In this document: piece by piece, positions 11,656 to 21,217 of the stretch | How positions within the stretch are numbered: the first letter of the stretch is position 1 | How the letters are laid out: the number at the start of each line of letters is the position of its first letter | Assembly: GCA_023301725.1 (NCBI GenBank) | Contig: JALZUD010000013.1 | Span: forward strand, 124,001-188,000 | Direction of reading: 5' to 3' | Length of the DNA: 64,000 nt | From: Granulosicoccus sp. | Lineage (GTDB): Bacteria; Pseudomonadota; Gammaproteobacteria; Granulosicoccales; Granulosicoccaceae | The notes under the pieces: model-generated | Database searches by the model: none | Told to the model about the DNA's origin: nothing | The model's input: the letters and a program-made list of their open reading frames with translations, nothing else | Translations under genes and position numbers: made by a program

Positions 11656-13584
11656 TCAGGGAATATAGACGCGTTGTGCATGCAATCGAACAGGTTGATG
11701 GAACTGCTCACCCTCAAAATCAAGAGCTACAAACACCCGATCACCAGAGGTATAACGACTACTGATGCTATGGGCTACAGCATCTGCTTGACAAAAAACT
11801 CTACTCTCATCGTCGTCAAGCACATCGAATTCAGTATCGAACGGACCAATGCGTTCATGTTTCATGACACATTCGCCAACCAGCAAATCCATACGCTCGG
11901 CTCGCCCAGAAAGCTGCTCATCAACCGCATAGGATGCCTGCAACGCACGAACACCCTCTGGGGAGGTTGTGGAGTTTATTGTTCCCGACAGAGCTGGCAC
12001 TGCAGATAGTAGCTTTTGCACGCCATCGCTTTGTTGCTGTTCGAACAACCACGTCTGCCAGCCTTCATGGAATTGCTCCATTGACATTCCAATAATAGAT
12101 TCAACACGTGGTCGTGCATCAGAGGCTGAGTCACGCAATGACGCTAGCGCTGAGTTGCCTTGGGGTTCCGTTAAAAACTCACTGGCAAGCTGTATCACAA
12201 CCTCACGCCCTTGTGATTGCTCTAGATAGCTCACAGCTGCCCAAGCGAGAGCCTCAGCGCTTGGGTACGAAAATTTGTCAGCCGTTAGCTGCCAGCGAGC
12301 CATGAGTTTGAACGCTTGAGGTTCGCGCTCTAGAGTAAGTAATGCACGAGCAACTAGCTCGTCACGATGACTAGCCACTAGGTCACCATCGCCCTGCTCT
12401 ACCCACCAACGAGTAAAACCATCCAGCACCCAATGATACGGCTCAAATACCCCACGCCCGTTAGTTTGCGCACTAAGCAGGCCATGCAAAATGACAGTGT
12501 CGAGTATGGCATCGTCGTAGCTGTCATGCTCCAGCCAGTTAGCAGTGATGAAAACACCATCAACAGTTGAGTAATCTATGTCGTGCTTGTCCCGAGCTGG
12601 TGACAAAGCCAGTCGCACGGTCGGTAAGTGTGGTAATGCCAATGTCGCTTGCAAGCTAGAGAGTAAATCCGAAATTGTTGCAGCCCTTTTCGTTGCGGAT
12701 TCTTTGTATTCCTCTGACAGATACAGTATCGATACATCAGGGTCTTCAAGATTGACCACATGGGTATTGGAAAAATTGATGGGGTCTCTCTGATTTTGCT
12801 CAATGAGTGCTGACGCCAGTGCCAGACCAGATGCCGCCAACACACCCAATGTGACGTAATCACGACGAGTCATCGGTTTTGCCAATCGCTCTATGACTGA
12901 ACCTTCACCTAGCCGGGTAAGTAGAAAACCGGCTGCTGTGAATACTGCCGAGAGCACGAGAGTCCAGGCCATATCTTGCATCGGCACAACATCACGCTCA
13001 TAGACAAACAACTGACCATCCATAAGCGCTATCGGTGGAAAGGCCGAGCTGTCTAGGCCAGGGTAGTACATCAACAGCGCAATTAGTGCAGCTGTTACAA
13101 GGTACAACGCAACGCGAAGATAGCCACACAAACTAAAACAAAAAACCACACTCCAATAGAGCGACACCATGACCCAGGTCTTTATAAGTATCAACAATAG
13201 GTAATCAGAAGTAACGTCGTCAGCTATGCCTGCGCGTTTGCCCGCAAGCAACACCATGACGGTTGCGATAGTAGCTATGTATACAAAGCCCAATACGTAT
13301 TTAAGTAGCATCGGTATAAAACTGCCTATAGGCAAAGCTTCTACAAACAGCCATGTGCCATTCAGGTATTCGTTAACAATCAGTCTATTGCCAACAATAA
13401 GAGCAATCAGAGGCAAAAATGTTACGAGGGAGAACCGTACAATTTCGAACGTACTCATGCTGTACGCTGCAATGGAATTTTGTTCTAGCAGGATTAACAC
13501 AACAACAAGACATCCACCAGCAAGGAACAGCGCCGCCAACCGGTGCTCGCGTAAATCCTTTGCTAACAATGCGTAAAAGGCCAT
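11656..13584 (-). CDS. ABC-2 type permease fused to a degenerate peptidase-like C-terminal domain
   Basis: 642 aa; TM-rich N-terminus (VNEYLNGTWLFVEALPIGSFIPMLLKYVLGFVYI); C-terminus VILHGLLSAQ...YHWVLDGFTRWW aligns by eye to HETTH...IEGMAQY of the adjacent gene. Confidence 0.68.
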   Translation of the reverse strand: MAFYALLAKDLREHRLAALFLAGGCLVVVLILLEQNSIAAYSMSTFEIVRFSLVTFLPLIALIVGNRLIVNEYLNGTWLFVEALPIGSFIPMLLKYVLGFVYIATIATVMVLLAGKRAGIADDVTSDYLLLILIKTWVMVSLYWSVVFCFSLCGYLRVALYLVTAALIALLMYYPGLDSSAFPPIALMDGQLFVYERDVVPMQDMAWTLVLSAVFTAAGFLLTRLGEGSVIERLAKPMTRRDYVTLGVLAASGLALASALIEQNQRDPINFSNTHVVNLEDPDVSILYLSEEYKESATKRAATISDLLSSLQATLALPHLPTVRLALSPARDKHDIDYSTVDGVFITANWLEHDSYDDAILDTVILHGLLSAQTNGRGVFEPYHWVLDGFTRWWVEQGDGDLVASHRDELVARALLTLEREPQAFKLMARWQLTADKFSYPSAEALAWAAVSYLEQSQGREVVIQLASEFLTEPQGNSALASLRDSASDARPRVESIIGMSMEQFHEGWQTWLFEQQQSDGVQKLLSAVPALSGTINSTTSPEGVRALQASYAVDEQLSGRAERMDLLVGECVMKHERIGPFDTEFDVLDDDESRVFCQADAVAHSISSRYTSGDRVFVALDFEGEQFHQPVRLHAQRVYIP

Positions 13585-13593
13585 GATGAGTTG

Positions 13594-14544
13594 CTATTGA
13601 TCCTGTGAAACAATAGCGATGAAAACATCTTCCAAGGTCATGGCATCATGCCGCCACCCCGCGTTCAGAGTAATCTCATGACTTGCCAGAACCTCTTGAT
13701 CAAACTGCAAAGTCATTACGTAACGTCCTCTTCGCTCACCTTCACTCAACACGCGCACACTGTGACGGGCAAATTCACCTGGCAAACTGGTGGCTGCATA
13801 GTCGTTCATGCTGATTGACCAGGTTCCGATGCCATTACGCAGGGGATCAAGCTTGCCTTCATACATAGTACGGCCAGCTTCAACGATGCCGATTCTGTCA
13901 GCAATCGCCTCGATTTCATCAATTAAATGTGTGGAAAAAAACGTTGTTGTACCGTCACCTGTGGTTTGGTCACGCACAAGATCGAGAAATTCTCGCCTTG
14001 CTACCGGATCCATGCCAGCGGTGGGCTCATCAAGAATGAGTAGCTCTGGACGTGTGGCAAGCGCCAGTGTCAACGCAAGCTTGGCCTTCATACCTCCCGA
14101 AAACGTGCCAATCTTGCGCTTTGGTGGTAACGCGAAATCATTCATCAGTTGCTTGAAACGCGCTTCATCCCAGCGCGGATAAAAACCTTTAACAAATTTG
14201 GAAATCACTTTGGGCGACATCCACGGGTACATATTCTGATCTTGCGCTACGTAACCAATGCGCTGTCTGGTAGCGATGAGATCAGAGTGTAATGATTGCC
14301 CAAATATTGATATTGAACCGGCATCTGCACGGGTAATTCCCATGATCATGCGGATGGCCGTTGACTTACCCGCCCCGTTTCTGCCCAGGAACCCGAACAC
14401 CTCACCTTGCTGCACTGACAAATTGAGATCGTCAAGTACCACCAATGAACCATAAGATTTTTTTAGCGACTGCAGATCTAGCACCACAGGCTTTGCTGTG
14501 TGTTCGGTATCTACGTTGCTGTGCAAAGTTGGGAAGGCTGACAT
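13594..14544 (-). CDS. ABC transporter ATP-binding protein
   Basis: 316 aa; Walker A GRNGAGKST, Q-loop YVAQDQNMYPW, signature-like FSGGMKAKLALTLALATRPELLILDEPTAGMDP, H-loop FFSTHL. Confidence 0.95.
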   Translation of the reverse strand: MSAFPTLHSNVDTEHTAKPVVLDLQSLKKSYGSLVVLDDLNLSVQQGEVFGFLGRNGAGKSTAIRMIMGITRADAGSISIFGQSLHSDLIATRQRIGYVAQDQNMYPWMSPKVISKFVKGFYPRWDEARFKQLMNDFALPPKRKIGTFSGGMKAKLALTLALATRPELLILDEPTAGMDPVARREFLDLVRDQTTGDGTTTFFSTHLIDEIEAIADRIGIVEAGRTMYEGKLDPLRNGIGTWSISMNDYAATSLPGEFARHSVRVLSEGERRGRYVMTLQFDQEVLASHEITLNAGWRHDAMTLEDVFIAIVSQDQ

Positions 14545-14586
14545 GGAGTGCTTAACAGTACGTCACTAGGTAGTGTGTATATTACC

Positions 14587-15732
14587 TTACAGGCAGGCTT
14601 CCAGTAGCGCCCGAGTGTTTTCACGTGTCATTTCCACAGGATTCCCGCCTGTACTTGGATCAGCTAGCGCACTACTGGTCAGCGCATCCAGATCAGGATT
14701 CACAACACCAAGTTCCGTCAAGTTTGCTGGAATAGACAATAGCTGGTTGAGCTCTCCCACTCGAGCATGAAAACCGTCGAAGCCACCGGCAATGCCAAGA
14801 TAGGCCGCAGCTTGAGCTAATTTTTGCTCTACGGCGCTTCGATTGAATTCGAGTACTCGCTGCATGACTACTGCATTCGTTGTGCCGTGGTGTGTGTTGA
14901 ATACGGCACCAATAGGGTGCGACAGCGCATGGATGGCACCTAGGCCTTTTTGGAACGCTGTAGCGCCCATGGCAGCTGCGCTCATCATGTGGCTTCGCGC
15001 CTCAATGTCGGAACCCGTTTTGTACGCTCGAGGTAAGTATTCATTGACCAGTCTCATACCTTCCAGAGCTATGCCTTGACTCATAGGATGGTAATGAGGA
15101 GAGCAGAACGCCTCGAGACAATGTGCGAAAGCATCCATTCCAGTACCCGCTGTTATAGCGGCAGGCATACCCACGCTCAGCTCGGGATCACATATAACGA
15201 GTGAAGGTAGGATACGCGGATGAAAAATGATCTTCTTTTCATGTGTTTGGGCATTGGTCAAAACGCTGGCGCGTCCAACCTCGGAGCCCGTGCCGGCCGT
15301 TGTTGGCACAGCGATGATGGGATCTATTCCGTCAGGATCAGCACGCGTCCACCAGTCATCAACATCTTCAAAATCCCATACTGGCCTTTGTTGGCCAGAC
15401 ATAAACGCTAGTGTTTTACCTAAATCCAACGCTGAACCACCGCCAAAGGCGATCACACCATCGTGCTCGCCAGCGCGATACACCGCCAAACCAGCATCGA
15501 CGTTTTCACCTGTCGGGTTCATATCTACATCAGCAAACAGCGCTCGCCCTAGACCACCAGCTGCCAGCAAATCCAGCGCAGCCGTGGTTATCGGTAGATC
15601 CCTCAAACCACGATCGGTAACAAATAGCGGTCGTTGAATGCCCACACTTTTACAAGCATCAACAATTTCACTAATACGACCAGCACCAAATCGAATCGGC
15701 GTTGGGTAATTCCAGTTTGCGTTAAGTTGCAT
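14587..15732 (-). CDS. Iron-containing (group III) alcohol dehydrogenase
   Basis: 381 aa; GGGSALDLGKTLAF, PTTAGTGSEVGRASVLT, GMDAFAHCLEAF, GAIHALSHPIGAVFNTHHG. Confidence 0.92.
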   Translation of the reverse strand: MQLNANWNYPTPIRFGAGRISEIVDACKSVGIQRPLFVTDRGLRDLPITTAALDLLAAGGLGRALFADVDMNPTGENVDAGLAVYRAGEHDGVIAFGGGSALDLGKTLAFMSGQQRPVWDFEDVDDWWTRADPDGIDPIIAVPTTAGTGSEVGRASVLTNAQTHEKKIIFHPRILPSLVICDPELSVGMPAAITAGTGMDAFAHCLEAFCSPHYHPMSQGIALEGMRLVNEYLPRAYKTGSDIEARSHMMSAAAMGATAFQKGLGAIHALSHPIGAVFNTHHGTTNAVVMQRVLEFNRSAVEQKLAQAAAYLGIAGGFDGFHARVGELNQLLSIPANLTELGVVNPDLDALTSSALADPSTGGNPVEMTRENTRALLEACL

Positions 15733-15782
15733 ATCGAGTGTTTATGGTTGTAATCAAAAATTAAGTGCGCGTTTGATGACGT

Positions 15783-17180
15783 CTACTTCTTGAGGTGAAA
15801 CGATTTTGCTTTGGTTACGCTGTGGTATCCCAACACCGATAATCCATTGCCACGACCCGTATCCTTACAGCCTGTCCAGCACAACGAAGGATCAAGGTAG
15901 TCACAACGATTCATGAACACGGTGCCCGTCTCTATACGCCTACCAAGAGCTGCTGCTCGCTCAATGTCCTGGGTCCATAGTGAGGCTGTCAGTCCATAGC
16001 GACTATCATTCATCAACTGTAACGCTTGCTCATCATCGCGTACTTTCATGATACCAACGACAGGTCCAAATGATTCTTCACGCATAACGCTCATATCATG
16101 GTCAACATTGATCAGAATTTGAGGCGCTAGATAGGCGCCGTTGTCGTCTTGCGGAAATCGTGCTGAGTCTATGAGTGGCGTGGCGCCAGCACTAATAGCT
16201 TGTTGGGTTTGCTCACGCACATGCTGTGCAAAACGCGCGTGCGCCATGGGCCCAAGCGTTGTGCTCTCTTCCAGAGGATTACCTAATTGGTAATCAGAAA
16301 CAATGGATACAGCCTGTTCGACAAAATCATCAAACAAAGATTCCACAACGTAAATACGCTCAATACCGCAGCAGCACTGTCCTGCATTAAACATGGCGCC
16401 GTCTATTAGTGTGTCAACTGCTGCAGGTAAGTTAGCATCCTCCATGACATAACCGGGATCCTTACCTCCCAGTTCAAGCCCTAGCTGCGTGAACGTTCCA
16501 GCCGCCGCTTGCTCCATGCTCTGACCACCGGCAACAGAGCCGGTAAAATTAACAAAGCCAAACGCACGCTGATTGATCAACTCGGCAGTCAGTGCGTGAT
16601 CAAGAAAAACGTTCTGAAACACATCCTTTGGTACACCTGCCGCATGCATTGCCGCTTCAATATGTTCACCCACCAGCAAAGTTTGCGTGGCATGCTTGAG
16701 CACTACTGCATTTCCCGCAATGAGCGCTGGGACGATCGTATTAATAGCGGTCATGTAAGGGTAGTTCCAAGGGGCCACCACCAACACTACACCCTGTGGG
16801 GTACGCTCTATGCGTCGTTCAAAATTTGCACTATCTTCGATGATCAGAGATGCAAGTGCTTCGGGTGCAAGTTCCGCCATACGGCTTGCACGCTCTTGAA
16901 CACCGCTATGCTCACCACCATAGCGAACGGGCCTGCCCATTTGCCACGCTAGCTTTGGAACGATATCGTCGGCGTATGTGCCAAGTATCTCTATACCTTG
17001 CATCACCATCGCGATACGTTCGTCTAGCGGCACGTTGGCCCAGGCACGCTGCGCGATGTTTGCGCCTTCGACACGGGCAAATGCTTCTTTGCTGCTCAAT
17101 ACGGGACGACTGGCGTAGACCTGCCCGTCAATAGGTGAAATACAGTCGAGCATGGTTGTACGCGTCATGTCTGGATCCAA
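15783..17180 (-). CDS. Aldehyde dehydrogenase family protein
   Basis: 465 aa; PQGVVLVVAPWNYPYMTAINTIVPALIAGNAVVLKHA, FTGSVAGG, LELGGKDPGYVMEDANL, FNAGQCCCGIERIYV. Confidence 0.95.
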   Translation of the reverse strand: MDPDMTRTTMLDCISPIDGQVYASRPVLSSKEAFARVEGANIAQRAWANVPLDERIAMVMQGIEILGTYADDIVPKLAWQMGRPVRYGGEHSGVQERASRMAELAPEALASLIIEDSANFERRIERTPQGVVLVVAPWNYPYMTAINTIVPALIAGNAVVLKHATQTLLVGEHIEAAMHAAGVPKDVFQNVFLDHALTAELINQRAFGFVNFTGSVAGGQSMEQAAAGTFTQLGLELGGKDPGYVMEDANLPAAVDTLIDGAMFNAGQCCCGIERIYVVESLFDDFVEQAVSIVSDYQLGNPLEESTTLGPMAHARFAQHVREQTQQAISAGATPLIDSARFPQDDNGAYLAPQILINVDHDMSVMREESFGPVVGIMKVRDDEQALQLMNDSRYGLTASLWTQDIERAAALGRRIETGTVFMNRCDYLDPSLCWTGCKDTGRGNGLSVLGYHSVTKAKSFHLKK

Positions 17181-17216
17181 AAGTAAGCAATGAATACATT
17201 AGTGTGGAGCATTGAA

Positions 17217-18599
17217 CTATGCACGTTCGAATCCGCGCCGTATTTCGTAGTCAGTTACATGCCTATCAAATTCTTCTTGCTCCCAGCGTGCAGCTCGTAC
17301 GTAATGGTCAACAACCGCATCACCCATTGCCCGACGCAACATGCTGCTGCCCTCCAGTGCCATGGTTGCGTCACGCAAGTTATTTGGAATCTGAGCTACT
17401 GGCTCTGAAGACTTTGCGGCATCCACCGAATAGGCATCACCATCATAGGCATCGCCCAACGTCAGGTTATTTTCTATACCCGCAATGCCAGCCGCTATCT
17501 GTGCAGCCATGGCTAGATAGGGATTGATATCTGAGCCACCTACGCGGCATTCGATACGAACGTTTGCAGAATCGGGGGCTACGATTCGAAAACCCGCAGT
17601 ACGATTATCTATGGACCAGACAACGTGTGTGGGCGCAAACGTACCAGCCACAAAACGCTTGTACGAATTGATATACGGCGCCATGAAAACAGTAGTTTCA
17701 GCAGCGTGGGCAAGCTGCCCTGCCAAGTATTGTTGCATGAGCACTGACATACCGTGCTTTCTGGAACTGTCAAAGAAGGCAGATTTACCGTCTGACGATA
17801 GCAGTGACTGATGAATATGACTTGAAGAGCCGACCAGGTCAGAACTCATCTTGGCAAGGAAACTGACGCTGCAATCAGCATTAAGGGCAATCTCTTTTGT
17901 CGCGTGTTTGGCAACACTGTGATTGTCTGCCATGTCCAGAGCATCTGAGTATCTTATATTGAGTTCTGCCTGACCAGCCTCCGCCTCCCCTTTAGTGCAT
18001 TCAATAGGCACGCCTGCTTGATACAGTTGGTTACGCAACGGACGCATTAACGATTCTTCCTTAGCCGTCTGTAAAATGTGGTAGTCCTCGTTATAAGGTG
18101 CGCTGGCGTTTAAGTCTCGGTACTGCTTTTCACGCGCTTGTTCAAATGTCTCAAGATAGACGAAGAATTCCAATTCAGTGGCAGCCATACAGGTCAACCC
18201 CATAGACTCAAGGCGCTTTAACTGTGCTTTGAGAACGGCACGGGGAGAATGTGCAACGTCGTTATGTGCGTGGTCAATAACATCGCACATCACCATGGCC
18301 GAGCCGGGGGCCCATGGCGCGAGGCGTAAAGTGGCAAGATCAGGCTTCATGATGTAGTCGCCATAACCGTTCGACCACCCAGACGAGGCGTAGCCATCAG
18401 GCGTTGCCATTTCGATATCTGTAGCCAGTAAATAGTTACAGCAGTGCGTTTCCTCAAAGGCGCTATCGAGGAAATGCTGCACATGGAAGCGCTTGCCCAT
18501 CAACCGGCCTTGCATATCGACCATGACAACAGTGACAGTATCAATGCTGCCATCTGCAGCGGCGGCCTTTAGAGCCGACAGACTTAAATTTCCGGGCAT
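17217..18599 (-). CDS. Glutamine-synthetase-family protein (gamma-glutamylamine/gamma-glutamylpolyamine synthetase-like)
   Basis: 460 aa; VDMQGRLMGKRF, ATELEFFVY, GEAEAGQAELNIRYSDAL, GSSSHIHQSL, NSYKRFVAGTFAPTHVVWSIDNRTAGFRI, RVGGSDINPYLAMAA. Confidence 0.88.
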   Translation of the reverse strand: MPGNLSLSALKAAAADGSIDTVTVVMVDMQGRLMGKRFHVQHFLDSAFEETHCCNYLLATDIEMATPDGYASSGWSNGYGDYIMKPDLATLRLAPWAPGSAMVMCDVIDHAHNDVAHSPRAVLKAQLKRLESMGLTCMAATELEFFVYLETFEQAREKQYRDLNASAPYNEDYHILQTAKEESLMRPLRNQLYQAGVPIECTKGEAEAGQAELNIRYSDALDMADNHSVAKHATKEIALNADCSVSFLAKMSSDLVGSSSHIHQSLLSSDGKSAFFDSSRKHGMSVLMQQYLAGQLAHAAETTVFMAPYINSYKRFVAGTFAPTHVVWSIDNRTAGFRIVAPDSANVRIECRVGGSDINPYLAMAAQIAAGIAGIENNLTLGDAYDGDAYSVDAAKSSEPVAQIPNNLRDATMALEGSSMLRRAMGDAVVDHYVRAARWEQEEFDRHVTDYEIRRGFERA

Positions 18600-18638
18600 G
18601 TCGTTTTGCTAAAAATGTAGAGTGAATTTGCGGGCAAA

Positions 18639-18664
18639 GCTAAACCGTGAGAACACGGTTTAGC
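18639..18664 (-). promoter_or_regulatory. Perfect 11-bp stem / 4-nt loop hairpin between dctP-like and GS-like genes (intercistronic RNA hairpin)
   Basis: gctaaaccgtg-agaa-cacggtttagc; only a short T-run follows on the minus strand (TTTGCCCG), so an mRNA-stabilising or partial-termination element is as likely as a full terminator. Confidence 0.6.
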
Positions 18665-18681
18665 CCTTTCTCTGGACTTGA

Positions 18682-19731
18682 CTAACCGTATCGGTAAGGT
18701 CGCCCTGCCTTAATCATGACATCATTGTATTGTTTAAATATTTCCACCACTTTTGCTTTTGTTTCGGATTCGGCAGCTATCTCGTCCCAAAATTTCAGGG
18801 CCGCAGATTCCACTGTTGCCCACTCCTCGTCAGGAATAGTGGTGAGCTCCATTTTTGGTCCATTAACACGCAAGTCAGCCTCACCACCCCAATACCACCA
18901 CTGGCGATAATAATGCGAGCTGTCCATGGTCAGCTTTAGCAACTCTTGCAAGTGAGGGGGCAACTCCTGATACTTATCCATGTTTGCGTAAAACGATCCC
19001 GCCCATGCGCCCGAGATATTATTCGTTAAGAAATAATTGGTCACGTCAGCCCAGCCCACTGTGTAGTCCTCCGTGATACCAGACCAAGCAATGCCATCCA
19101 GCTCACCAGTCTGCACCGCAACCTCAATATCTTCCCAGGGCAAACTCACCGGCACTACACCAAACTGACTCATAAACCGGCCTGCAGTCGGGAAGGTAAA
19201 AACACGTTTACCCTTCAAATCCTCCAGACTACGAATAGGATCTTTAGTGGCAAAATGACAAGGATCCCACGCTCCGGCAGACAACCACTTCACGCCCACT
19301 TTTTCGTATTCTGCAGACCAGATTTCACCAAGACCATACTGGTTAAAAAGAACCGGCACATCAAGAGAGTATCGACTGGCGAACGGAAAATAGCCTCCGA
19401 ACACAGTCACTTCTGTGGGTGATGCCATTGAATCATCGTCAGATTGGACAGCATCAATAGTCCCTTTTTGCAAGGCTCTGAAGAGCTCACCTGTGGGCAC
19501 AAGCTGATCAGCAAAAAACAGCTCGATCTCCATTTCATCGCCAGCTATCTTATTGAACGAATCGATAGCTGGCTTGATAACGTGTTCAGCTAATGCAGGG
19601 CCGGCGTAGGTTTGCATACGCCATTTGATTTTTGATTGAGCATGAATAGCGGGGGCACCTAATATGGCGCCAGCTCCCACCGCTGCTGTTCCAGCAGCCG
19701 CATTTCCAAGAAATTTTCGACGTGAACTCAT
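18682..19731 (-). CDS. dctP: TRAP transporter substrate-binding protein (DctP family), Tat-type signal
   Basis: 349 aa; MSSRRKFLGNAAAGTAAVGAGAILGAPAIHAQ; LKGKRVFTFPTAGRFMSQFGVVPVSLPWEDIEVAVQTGELDGI. Confidence 0.9.
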   Translation of the reverse strand: MSSRRKFLGNAAAGTAAVGAGAILGAPAIHAQSKIKWRMQTYAGPALAEHVIKPAIDSFNKIAGDEMEIELFFADQLVPTGELFRALQKGTIDAVQSDDDSMASPTEVTVFGGYFPFASRYSLDVPVLFNQYGLGEIWSAEYEKVGVKWLSAGAWDPCHFATKDPIRSLEDLKGKRVFTFPTAGRFMSQFGVVPVSLPWEDIEVAVQTGELDGIAWSGITEDYTVGWADVTNYFLTNNISGAWAGSFYANMDKYQELPPHLQELLKLTMDSSHYYRQWWYWGGEADLRVNGPKMELTTIPDEEWATVESAALKFWDEIAAESETKAKVVEIFKQYNDVMIKAGRPYRYG

Positions 19732-19866
19732 TCTACTCTCCCATTCAACAATGAATTAAAAAACGATTTCTGCTTAAAAACTCCCTACTCCAAAGGCTCC
19801 AACTCGTGGAACCAAAAGTTTGATTTACTGATTAAATATTGTGACCAAAACACAGTGACCACACGC

Positions 19867-21189
19867 TCACTTACCATAAACAATACCTGGCAGCCAAAGC
19901 GCCAGATCAGGAAAACGCATAACAATGGCAAGCCCGATGATCATGACAATAACAAATGGCACTATCGAGCGATAGATATCCCCTAACGATATCTCAGGTG
20001 GCGCCATAGCCCGCATCAAGAACAAGTTGTAACCAAAAGGTGGAGTCATGTAGGCGATCTGAGTGGTCATGGTGTACAGCACGCCGTACCAGATGAGATC
20101 AAACCCAAGCGAGCCTACTAATGGCACATACAGCGGTGCAACAATAACCAACATGGCAGTGTCATCGAGAAATGTACCCATAACAATGAAAGACAACTGC
20201 ATGAGAATGAGAATGGTCCAAGGATTCAGACCCAATCGATCAGTGAACAGATCTTCGATAGCACGCACAGCACCTAAACCATCAAACACCGCACCAAAGC
20301 ATAAGGCTGCCATGATGATCCACATGAACATACAACTTATAGCGAGCGTTTGCCTGACGGAAGTTTCGAGCACCAGTTGGTTCATGCGCCCTTTGAGAAA
20401 AGCTGCGAGCAGGGCTGCCAATGCGCCAATGGCTGAGCTTTCTACAAGGCTTGTCCAGCCATTAATAAAGGGCACCATCATGGCTGCAAAAATACCCAAG
20501 GGAAGCAAGCCTGCACCCAATAAACGGTATTTTTCAGAACGTGGCACGTTGCGTTCTTCTGGCGGTAATGCAGGACCTAGCTCTGGCTGAATCCGACACC
20601 GGATGACGATGTACAGAATGAACAAAGCGGCCATCATGAGCCCGGGCAAAATACCTGCCAACCACAACTGACCGACCGGTTGCCGTGCGATCATTGCGTA
20701 CAGCACTAGCACCACTGACGGGGGTACAAGAATGCCAAGCGATGATCCAGCTTGCACGACGCCTGTGACCATTTTTTTGTCGTAACCTCGCCTTAATAAT
20801 TCTGGTAAGGCAATGGTGGCTCCTATTGCCATACCGGCAACAGACAACCCATTCATGGCAGATACCAACACCATAAGCCCGATGGTGCCTATTGCCAGAC
20901 CACCATTCAGTGATCCCATCCAGACATGAAACATCTTATAGAGATCATCTGCAAGCCCGGATTCTGACAACACGTAGCCCATGAAAATAAACATGGGAAG
21001 AGTTAGCAGCGGGTACCACTTCATGAGCTTCATTGCAGATGAAAAGGCAAAATCAGACCCACCCGTTCCATACAGAGACATGGCCGCAATGACACCCACA
21101 GCACCAATGGCTCCAAATACTCGCTGACCACTCAGCAGCATCAACATCATTGATGAGAACATCAGAACAGCAATTAGCTCATACGGCAT
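19867..21189 (-). CDS. dctM: TRAP transporter large permease (DctM family)
   Basis: MPYELIAVLMFSSMMLMLLSGQRVFGAIGAVG...YPLLTLPMFIFMGYVLSESGLADDLY...GILVPPSVVLVLYAMIARQPVGQLWLAGILPGLMMA; the ORF extends to 21246 but the internal Met gives a typical start. Confidence 0.93.
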   Translation of the reverse strand: MPYELIAVLMFSSMMLMLLSGQRVFGAIGAVGVIAAMSLYGTGGSDFAFSSAMKLMKWYPLLTLPMFIFMGYVLSESGLADDLYKMFHVWMGSLNGGLAIGTIGLMVLVSAMNGLSVAGMAIGATIALPELLRRGYDKKMVTGVVQAGSSLGILVPPSVVLVLYAMIARQPVGQLWLAGILPGLMMAALFILYIVIRCRIQPELGPALPPEERNVPRSEKYRLLGAGLLPLGIFAAMMVPFINGWTSLVESSAIGALAALLAAFLKGRMNQLVLETSVRQTLAISCMFMWIIMAALCFGAVFDGLGAVRAIEDLFTDRLGLNPWTILILMQLSFIVMGTFLDDTAMLVIVAPLYVPLVGSLGFDLIWYGVLYTMTTQIAYMTPPFGYNLFLMRAMAPPEISLGDIYRSIVPFVIVMIIGLAIVMRFPDLALWLPGIVYGK

Positions 21190-21217
21190 TAGACTATTGA
21201 GACCTTCAACGCGTACA

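Noticed and set aside
16509-16952. 147-aa ORF antisense to the aldehyde dehydrogenase gene
   Set aside because: Shadow ORF with no domain signal; ALDH motifs are unambiguous on the other strand.
17225-17234. GTTCGAATCC, a tRNA T-loop-like string
   Set aside because: Within the 3' end of the GS-like coding region, with no acceptor/anticodon arms around it.
20063-20590. 175-aa plus-strand ORF antisense to dctM
   Set aside because: Low-complexity translation fully inside a well-supported DctM gene; best explained as an antisense shadow ORF.
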